DNA of 5,300 nt from Prevotella sp. UBA1705 (GTDB lineage Bacteria > Bacteroidota > Bacteroidia > Bacteroidales > Bacteroidaceae). The notes beneath the pieces were generated by a model that saw nothing but the letters and a program-made list of their open reading frames with translations, was not told the DNA's origin and did no database searches. This document shows, one piece after another, positions 1 to 4,496 of the stretch. Numbering within the stretch: position 1 is the stretch's first letter; each line of letters starts with the position of its first letter. The translations under genes were made by a program, and so were the position numbers. Where the stretch lies: the NCBI GenBank assembly GCA_002317385.1, contig DCJH01000012.1, forward strand, positions 1-5,300, read 5' to 3'.

Positions 1-247
1 TATGAACATATCCACTCGCTGTGATTATTTAAATAAGAAATGATAAATATTAATATATACTTGCTCATATATATATAAGTATAAATGGTTGAATATATTT
101 AAGAAGACCCATAAGAAGGATCCAAAAAACAGAAAAACGAAATTAAAATTTTCAAAAGATTGTATATCTTTATATATGTCTTTAGTTCATTGATATTAGT
201 AGAGGTGTTATAAGTTGTTGGTTTAGAATAGATTATGAAGATGTTTG
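1..247. other. AT-rich intergenic stretch, no gene seen
   Basis: This stretch is very rich in A and T, with runs of alternating TA around positions 50-85. No open reading frame of useful length exists on either strand, and I recognise no RNA gene. A weak inverted repeat (TATACTT at 56-62, AAGTATA at 77-83) is present, but in such simple sequence it may be chance. It is the left part of a gene-free region that runs to the yaaA promoter. What lies to the left of the window is unknown. Confidence 0.6.
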
Positions 248-381
248 CCGACAAATTAGTAAGTTGGTGCGACAAATTAGTAAGATTGCTGCGACAAATT
301 AGTAGGGTGGTGGCGACGAATTGGGAAGCTATTATTTAGGGTTGCGACAAATAGGGAAATAGACGGCGACAAATAGGGAAT
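248..381. repeat. Cluster of six degenerate 16-bp direct repeats, mostly 21-22 bp apart
   Basis: Six copies of a unit close to GCGACAAATTAGTARG lie in the same orientation, starting at 248, 269, 291, 313, 344 and 366. The start-to-start distances are 21, 22, 22, 31 and 22 bp, so most units sit about two DNA helical turns apart, separated by 5-6 unrelated bases. The first three end in TTAGTAAG or TTAGTAGG. The fifth and sixth have the variant core GACAAATAGGGAA, and the fourth (GCGACGAATTGGGAAG) is intermediate. The spacers are far too short for a CRISPR array. The spacing resembles plasmid iterons or an array of protein-binding sites, but no replication gene or obvious regulator is nearby. 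The family is not one I can name with certainty, and the function is unknown. Confidence 0.85.
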
Positions 382-523
382 GTCCTGTATTTTCTATGAT
401 GATATATTTACATATATAGGTGTTCTTGGGAAGATATAGGATGATTCTATACGCGTTGACCTTGAGAGTTGTTGAGATTGTTAGTTTGGTAAATCATTGA
501 ATAATAGGAAACTATGCAATTGT

Positions 524-584
524 GCGACAAATTAGTAGTATTAGAAAATACTTGTGTATGCAGGAGCTGCGACAAATTAGTAGG
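524..584. repeat. Two outlying copies of the GCGACAAATTAGTARG repeat
   Basis: Units at 524-539 (ending TTAGTAGT) and 569-584 (ending TTAGTAGG) match the 248-381 cluster and share its orientation. Their starts are 45 bp apart, about twice the 22-bp step of the main cluster. The roughly 140 bp between 382 and 523 hold no further clear copy. They most likely belong to the same array, either extended or partly decayed. Confidence 0.8.
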
Positions 585-631
585 TTGTTCCGATATATTG
601 ACACAGCAGGATGGGGGCGAGGCAGTTATCT

Positions 632-652
632 ATTAATTACTATGTAATTAAT
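632..652. repeat. Perfect AT-rich palindrome, 9-bp arms with 3-bp centre
   Basis: ATTAATTAC at 632-640 is followed by TAT and then its exact reverse complement GTAATTAAT at 644-652. Neither side has the T-run expected of an intrinsic terminator. The size and symmetry would suit the operator of a dimeric DNA-binding protein, but no gene start lies close by, so that role is only a guess. It is less likely to be chance than the other small inverted repeats here, because both arms match completely. Confidence 0.5.
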
Positions 653-879
653 GGAAGGGTGGGGTGGAAACGTTAGGAAATATGGGGGTCGATAGCCGTT
701 AATACCTAATCATGAGGCGAAAAGATAGTAATCGCGAGACGATTTGGTGCTATTCGTGATGCGATAAGGTGCTTATTGTCAACGGATTATCTGGATGTGG
801 AGACTATGGGATGATGAGTGGAAGGGAAAATCGCCTATTTTTGCGATATAATGGTCCAGTTGGGGTGCTGGTGAGAATA

Positions 880-919
880 ACGGCCAAAATGATGGGATAT
901 ATCTTGCCTTTTTGGCTGT
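880..919 (+). repeat. Inverted repeat, possible RNA hairpin
   Basis: ACGGCCAAAA at 880-889 can pair with TTTTGGCTGT at 910-919. That makes a 10-bp stem with one G-U pair around a 20-nt loop. No T-run follows on either strand, so it does not look like an intrinsic terminator. It stands alone in the gene-free region, and its function is unknown. Confidence 0.35.
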
Positions 920-1131
920 GAAATAGGGGTGATTCTTAGATTAGTTGATGGTGTAGGAATCAAGTTTGTAATTTTGTAATGTGTTGTTATATAGATGGTT
1001 ATATGTTCATTTACTATGGGGTGCGGGCAATAAGTGGCTGCTACCAACCGTAGGATTGATTTATGACGACAAAAAGTGTCTAAAAAATGTGGATTAAGGG
1101 TGTAGAGCGCACGAAATGGGGTGGGAGGACA

Positions 1132-1159
1132 TTGATTTCAGATATTTTTTATAACTTTG
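1132..1159 (+). promoter_or_regulatory. Probable promoter of yaaA (Bacteroidetes type)
   Basis: TAACTTTG at 1152-1159 matches the Bacteroidetes -7 element TAnnTTTG, and TTG at 1132-1134 lies 17 bp upstream as a -33 element. The spacing is slightly shorter than the usual 19 bp. Transcription would begin near 1166, giving yaaA an untranslated leader of about 90 nt. It is the best match close upstream of yaaA. Confidence 0.55.
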
Positions 1160-1255
1160 TCCTCATAGACAGAAGTCGGTGGAGTGGGGTGGCGAGACCC
1201 GGATGTAGGGTGAGGCGGATTCGCTCTGTCGGCGACAAACCCAAGAAAGATTATT

Positions 1256-2020
1256 ATGCAGATACTTTTGGCGAGTGCCAAGATCATGAATAGCCAGTCG
1301 GGCATCAAGGTGCCTGTGGTGTCGACTCCGATGTTTGAACAGGAGGCGCAGCAGTTGGCGCAGGAGTTGAGTAGATGGTCGGCCGACGACCTGGCGAGGG
1401 CGATGCACTGCAACAGTCAGATTGCGGCCGAGAACAGGCTGCGCTATTCCACGTTTATGGATGAGGGCGAGAAGCTGCCCGCTGTGCTGGCCTACTATGG
1501 GCAGGCGTACAAATACCTCAAGGCGGCAGAGTTTTCGTCGGCCGACCTGAGGTTTGCGCAGAGTCATCTGCTCATCACCTCGTTCCTCTACGGACTGCTT
1601 CGACCACTGGATAGGATTCACCCCTACCGGTTGGAGGGCAAGGTGAGTTTGGAGGCGACGGGTGGACGGACTATGTTTGAATTCTGGCGCGGGCGCCTCA
1701 CGGATGTACTCATCGATGCGGTGAAGGCCGACGACGGCACGCTGGTGCATCTGGCGACGGAGGAGATGGAGCATCTGTTTGACTGGCGACGGGTGGAAAG
1801 CGCGGTGAAGGTGGTGCAGCCACTGTTCTATGCCGACCAGGGCGTGGGGCTGAAGGCGGTGGCGGTGCATGCGAAGAGCTGTCGAGGGGCCATGACGCGG
1901 ATGATCATCCAGGAGCGGCTGCGGTCGGTGAGGCGGCTGGCCGAGTTTGAACTCGACGGCTACCGGTTCCGGCCGGAATATGGCGATAAGACACATCCGC
2001 ACTTCATCAAAGACATGTAG
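1256..2020 (+). CDS. yaaA: YaaA family (DUF328) peroxide stress protein
   Basis: This gene encodes a 254-residue cytoplasmic protein of the YaaA/DUF328 family; E. coli YaaA has 258. In E. coli, YaaA is induced by hydrogen peroxide and lowers intracellular free iron, which limits Fenton damage, and members of the family bind DNA. Visible family signatures are the N-terminal LLASAKIMN (residues 4-12, the counterpart of E. coli LISPAKTLD), the block YGLLRPLDRIHPYRLE (112-127), the HLATEE stretch (165-170) and AKSCRGAMTRMIIQ (206-219). The usual family Tyr after NLAS-x-E is Met here. The ATG at 1256 is chosen because the protein then starts exactly where the family does; the purine stretch AAGAAAGA just upstream could be a weak ribosome-binding site. 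It appears to be transcribed alone: its own promoter lies upstream and about 730 bp separate it from rfbC. The reverse-strand frame across it is a compositional shadow. Confidence 0.93.
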   Translation: MQILLASAKIMNSQSGIKVPVVSTPMFEQEAQQLAQELSRWSADDLARAMHCNSQIAAENRLRYSTFMDEGEKLPAVLAYYGQAYKYLKAAEFSSADLRFAQSHLLITSFLYGLLRPLDRIHPYRLEGKVSLEATGGRTMFEFWRGRLTDVLIDAVKADDGTLVHLATEEMEHLFDWRRVESAVKVVQPLFYADQGVGLKAVAVHAKSCRGAMTRMIIQERLRSVRRLAEFELDGYRFRPEYGDKTHPHFIKDM

Positions 2021-2101
2021 GGTGGGGTGATGGACAGGAAACCATGATGGTGCTCACGCGGATTTTTAGACAGAAAGACATAAAGAACATATTTTTTGTA
2101 T

Positions 2102-2136
2102 TTTTGCTCACACAGACTTGCACAGAATTTCACAGA
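2102..2136. repeat. CACAGA repeat at 10-bp period, copy 1
   Basis: CACAGA occurs at 2111, 2121 and 2131, exactly 10 bp apart, preceded by TTTTGCTCA. The first 20 bases (2102-2121) recur exactly at 2321-2340. The one-helical-turn phasing places every CACAGA on the same face of the DNA. I recall similar CACAGA strings as common between genes in Bacteroidetes, but cannot confirm a named family. It lies about 80 bp after the yaaA stop codon. Confidence 0.7.
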
Positions 2137-2320
2137 AGATGGGTGGAGGTGAATAGGTGGTCGCTCGCCATAAACGCACTGAGTGGCTATTATTATGTAG
2201 GAACTGCGTGCGCTGTTTCCGTCTTATCCGCAGGTCGCGTAGTGGCCTTCTGAGGAATCTTCGTGTCCGCAAGGTTCCGATTTTTCCGTGGCATCCGTTG
2301 TTCAAAAATTGAATTAGATG

Positions 2321-2355
2321 TTTTGCTCACACAGACTTGCTCAGACTCGCACGGA
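2321..2355. repeat. CACAGA repeat at 10-bp period, copy 2
   Basis: The first 20 bases, beginning TTTTGCTCACACAGA, are identical to copy 1, starting 219 bp further on. The 10-bp phase continues with CACAGA at 2330, CTCAGA at 2340 and CACGGA at 2350, so the later units are degenerate. The two copies bracket about 200 bp of unassigned sequence. Because they are in direct orientation, they could be remnants of a duplication or the ends of a short repeated element. Confidence 0.65.
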
Positions 2356-2451
2356 ATACAATAGCGATTCATAGAGTTTCTGGCGAGAGAATCCATGTTT
2401 CCACGAGGCAAAAATCAGTCATTCGGGAAGCTAAAACTTTTCCAATTTTTG

Positions 2452-2482
2452 TTTGTAAATTCGGAGTAAATGCTTACCTTTG
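2452..2482 (+). promoter_or_regulatory. Strong Bacteroidetes-type promoter of the rfbC-rfbD-ugd gene set
   Basis: TTTG at 2452-2455 and TACCTTTG at 2475-2482 are separated by exactly 19 bp, matching the known Bacteroides consensus TTTG-N19-TAnnTTTG for the primary sigma factor. Transcription should start near 2489. The next gene downstream is rfbC at 2752, so the message would have a leader of about 260 nt. All following genes share the orientation, which fits one operon, although the inverted-repeat element after rfbC may modulate the downstream part. Confidence 0.75.
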
Positions 2483-2488
2483 TGCTTT

Positions 2489-2751
2489 AAGAATAAGGAT
2501 TTCTGGCAGGTTTTGATGCCTTTCCTGTTCTTTTATTTGTAAGAAGAATCCGTAACTCGCTGATAGTAAGAATAATATACTATGCTCGAGGTGGGTTTCT
2601 TGTATCGATAGTTGAGGTCGGCGAATTGTGAACATACGTCAGGAAAGAGTCAAGTTTATACCAAATATATGTGCGAGTCGCCCTTTTTGAGGGATTTTCA
2701 ATAGGAAATCGCAGTGATTTTGCCGACAAAAACAATAAATTTTTTGATAGA
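2489..2751 (+). promoter_or_regulatory. Long untranslated leader before rfbC
   Basis: About 260 nt lie between the predicted transcription start and the rfbC ATG. Long leaders are known upstream of surface-polysaccharide operons in Bacteroides, where NusG-like antiterminators act, but no such gene is seen here. The leader contains two tiny frames, 2516-2542 (MPFLFFYL) and 2582-2611 (MLEVGFLYR), and a short hairpin CCCT-TTTTG-AGGG at 2681-2693. I recognise no known riboswitch. A GTG at 2671 could extend rfbC in frame by 27 residues, but the extension has no family support. Confidence 0.45.
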
Positions 2752-3333
2752 ATGGAAGTAATCCAAACCGCCATCGAAGGCGTTGTGATCATCGAGCCGC
2801 GTATCTTTGCCGATGACCGCGGCTATTTCTATGAGTCGTGGAACCAGAAGGAGTTCAACGAGAAGGTTCGTCGGGTAGACTTTGTGCAGGACAATCAGTC
2901 GAAGTCGTCGTATGGCGTGCTCCGTGGCCTGCATTTCCAGAAGGGCGAGCATGCGCAGAGCAAGCTCGTGAGAGTGGTGAAGGGCGCGGTGCTCGACGTG
3001 GCCGTGGATATCCGCAAAGGATCGCCAACGTTCGGACAGCATGTGACCGTGGAGCTCACCGAGGACAACCAGCGACAGTTTTTTGTGCCCCGTGGCTTTG
3101 CCCATGGGTTCAGCGTGCTGAGCGAGACCGCCGTGTTCCAGTATAAGTGCGACAACCTCTACTGCAGAGAGAGCGAGGGCGCCATCGCCTGGGACGACCC
3201 ACAGCTGGACATCGACTGGCGCATCCCGGCAGACCGCGTGATTCTCTCACCCAAGGATTCTCACCATCCTCTGCTGCAGGATGCCGACTACCTCTTCGAC
3301 TATTCTGTCGATCTCTATAGCCCCCTAAGATAG
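2752..3333 (+). CDS. rfbC: dTDP-4-dehydrorhamnose 3,5-epimerase
   Basis: This is RmlC/RfbC, third enzyme of dTDP-L-rhamnose synthesis. It epimerises C3 and C5 of dTDP-4-dehydro-6-deoxyglucose in the cytoplasm. The 193-residue protein is a normal length for this small cupin. Signatures include DRGYF (22-26), QDNQSKSSYGVLRGLHFQ (46-63) with the catalytic His61, Lys71, PRGFAHGFSVLSE (113-125) and Tyr131. Asp169 in SPKDSHH probably corresponds to the Asp of the His-Asp pair; residue roles are by family analogy. The ATG at 2752 is preferred over the upstream in-frame GTG at 2671 because family members begin at MEVI. No Shine-Dalgarno is visible, as is common in Bacteroidetes. Oddly, the last four codons (Ser-Pro-Leu-Arg) and the stop lie within the left arm of the inverted-repeat element that follows, so the original C-terminus was probably altered beyond the structured FDYSVDLY. 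Confidence 0.95.
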   Translation: MEVIQTAIEGVVIIEPRIFADDRGYFYESWNQKEFNEKVRRVDFVQDNQSKSSYGVLRGLHFQKGEHAQSKLVRVVKGAVLDVAVDIRKGSPTFGQHVTVELTEDNQRQFFVPRGFAHGFSVLSETAVFQYKCDNLYCRESEGAIAWDDPQLDIDWRIPADRVILSPKDSHHPLLQDADYLFDYSVDLYSPLR

Positions 3334-3564
3334 GGGGGTGGGGGTCTGAGCAACCGCTCCCTGAGTTGAAGAATTTCTCAGTTGGCTCTTTGGACAATCG
3401 CCCAGAGTTAGGAATTCCTCTCTCAATCATAGTAATCAAATATAATATTCACTTTTACGGGTGTCTGAAATAAAGTTTTAGCCGATGAGATAATGGCCGC
3501 TCATGGCCATCCCCTACCAAAGTGGCAGGCCGCTCAGACCCCCAACCCCCTATCTTAGGGGGCT
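3319..3564. mobile_element. 246-bp element with 33-bp terminal inverted repeats (REPIN- or MITE-like)
   Basis: The left arm (3319-3351) and right arm (3532-3564) are reverse complements at 32 of 33 positions; the only mismatch is G3338 against A3545. Each arm also folds on itself: CCCCCT and AGGGGG pair around a 5-nt loop. Two REP-type hairpins in opposite orientation match the layout of REPINs, which RAYT (Y1) transposases mobilise in trans; a MITE is the alternative. The interior has no coding frame. It contains a further hairpin, ATGGCC-GCTCAT-GGCCAT (3493-3510), and GGCCGCTCA occurs at both 3495 and 3528. I see no target-site duplication. The element fills nearly the whole gap between rfbC and rfbD, ending 10 bp before the rfbD ATG. 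In RNA, the arms could pair into one long stem. Confidence 0.75.
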
Positions 3565-3574
3565 TTGATACACA

Positions 3575-4450
3575 ATGAACATTCTTGTAACAGGCGCCAA
3601 CGGACAGTTGGGCAACGAGATGCAACTCGTTTCTAAAAACAGCCAAGACCATTATATCTTCACCGATGTGTGCGACGGATATACCAAGCTCGACATCACC
3701 AATATCGACGACATTCGCAAGATGGTGCAGGAGAACGGTGTGCGCTGCGTCATCAACTGCGCCGCATGGACCAATGTCGATGCCGCCGAGACCGCCGGGC
3801 CCATCGTCGAGACCCTCAACGCCACGGCCCCCGAGAATCTGGCCAAAGTGATGAAAGAGGTAGGCGGACTCCTCGTGCACGTGAGCACCGATTATGTGTT
3901 TGGCGGCGATCCCTACAACGTGCCTTGTAAGGAAGACCAGAAGGGCACCCCCACCGGCGTCTACGGCCTCACCAAGCTCCACGGCGAGCAGAAGATTCAG
4001 GCCACGGGCGTCGACCATATCATCCTGCGCACGGCCTGGCTCTACTCTGAGTTTGGCAAGAATTTTGTGAAGACCATGCTCAATCTCACCGCCACGAAGC
4101 CCCAGCTGAAAGTGGTCTTTGATCAGTGTGGCACCCCGACCTATGCCCTCGACCTCGCCCTGGCCATCTTCGACATTGTGGAGAACCGCAAGTACAGAGG
4201 CCACAGCGGCATCTATCATTTCAGCAACGAGGGCGTGTGCAGCTGGTACGACTTCACCGTGAAGATAGCCGAGCTCGCCGGCCACACCGCCTGCGACATC
4301 CAGCCCTGCCACAGCGACGAGTTCCCCTCGCCCGTCACCCGTCCGGCCTACTCCGTATTAGACAAGACGAAGATCAAGCAGACCTTTGGTATCAAGATCC
4401 CTTATTGGGAGACGTCGCTCAGGGAGTGTATGAGAAGGATGAGGGCATAA
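3575..4450 (+). CDS. rfbD: dTDP-4-dehydrorhamnose reductase
   Basis: This is RmlD/RfbD, the final enzyme of dTDP-L-rhamnose synthesis, which reduces dTDP-4-dehydrorhamnose with NAD(P)H. The 291-residue protein is a complete extended short-chain dehydrogenase. It shows the nucleotide-binding GANGQLG (7-13), NCAAWTNVDAAE (61-72), VSTDYVFGG (103-111), the catalytic Tyr130-x3-Lys134 in YGLTK, RTAWLYSEFGKNF (152-164), and DQCGTPTYA, the usual RmlD substrate-side motif. The ATG at 3575 puts the Rossmann motif at the normal distance from the N-terminus. No Shine-Dalgarno is seen, and the sequence just upstream is the end of the inverted-repeat element. It probably shares a transcript with rfbC and with ugd, 46 nt downstream. 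Sampled blocks of the gene are C-rich relative to G, unlike yaaA and parts of rfbC and ugd, which hints at a different history. Confidence 0.96.
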   Translation: MNILVTGANGQLGNEMQLVSKNSQDHYIFTDVCDGYTKLDITNIDDIRKMVQENGVRCVINCAAWTNVDAAETAGPIVETLNATAPENLAKVMKEVGGLLVHVSTDYVFGGDPYNVPCKEDQKGTPTGVYGLTKLHGEQKIQATGVDHIILRTAWLYSEFGKNFVKTMLNLTATKPQLKVVFDQCGTPTYALDLALAIFDIVENRKYRGHSGIYHFSNEGVCSWYDFTVKIAELAGHTACDIQPCHSDEFPSPVTRPAYSVLDKTKIKQTFGIKIPYWETSLRECMRRMRA

Positions 4451-4496
4451 AGAATATAAGAGTTCATTCATTAACCCTATAGAACAACGTTGAGAA

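Larger units (their letters stand above)
585..1131. other. Gene-free, strongly G-skewed intergenic region
   Basis: No credible gene is present on either strand. The best minus-strand frame, 835-1047, encodes 70 residues rich in Ile, Thr and Pro with no recognisable motif. The given strand is G-rich and C-poor throughout: a hand count over 601-1140 gives about 165 G against 61 C. Clusters such as GGGTGGGGTGG (657-667), ATGGGGTG (1016-1023) and ATGGGGTGGGAGG (1116-1128) recur. A TAATTTTG at 969-976, with TTG 21 bp upstream, could be a weak promoter, but nothing obvious follows it except yaaA, about 280 bp further on. Confidence 0.55.
2021..2451. other. Intergenic region after yaaA, repeat-bearing, no convincing gene
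   Basis: This gap lies between yaaA and the rfb promoter. Short frames exist (2044-2253 on the plus strand; 2108-2305 and 2193-2411 on the minus strand), but none has a recognisable motif and they overlap one another. The region carries two copies of a 20-bp direct repeat, described separately. I see no strong intrinsic terminator for yaaA. A TTATCCGCA near 2224 is one base away from the DnaA box TTATCCACA, but it is single and so not evidence of an origin. Confidence 0.5.

Noticed and set aside
248..381. CRISPR array
   Set aside because: The repeats are only 16 bp and degenerate, the spacers are 5-6 bp apart from one longer gap, and no cas gene is present.
835..1047. 70-residue minus-strand frame
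   Set aside because: It has low-complexity composition with many Ile, Thr, Pro and His and no motif. Its C-poor coding template matches the general skew of the region.
1163..2002. 279-residue open frame on the minus strand
   Set aside because: It lies wholly antisense to yaaA, is rich in His, Arg, Leu and Pro, and shows no family motif. It is a by-product of yaaA codon usage.
2224..2232. DnaA box suggesting a replication origin
   Set aside because: It is a single site with one mismatch, with no cluster of boxes and no dnaA or other origin-linked gene in the window.
2044..2253. 69-residue plus-strand frame just after yaaA
   Set aside because: It runs through the CACAGA repeat, has no recognisable domain or upstream signal, and overlaps competing minus-strand frames. 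Non-coding repeat sequence explains it better.
2671..2751. In-frame 27-codon extension of rfbC from a GTG
   Set aside because: RfbC proteins begin at the MEVI residues encoded from 2752. The extension includes the small CCCT-AGGG hairpin and AT-rich DNA and has no family similarity.
3437..3444. Minus-strand promoter (TATATTTG) inside the inverted-repeat element
   Set aside because: The -7-like match has no TTTG or TTG at suitable spacing, and it would only produce RNA antisense to rfbC.
3455..4312. 285-residue open frame on the minus strand
   Set aside because: It is antisense to rfbD and rich in Gly, Val and His. The rfbD motifs on the plus strand are unambiguous.
4485..4492. CAACGTTG palindrome just before ugd
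   Set aside because: Eight bases are too short to separate from chance, and there is no flanking symmetry.
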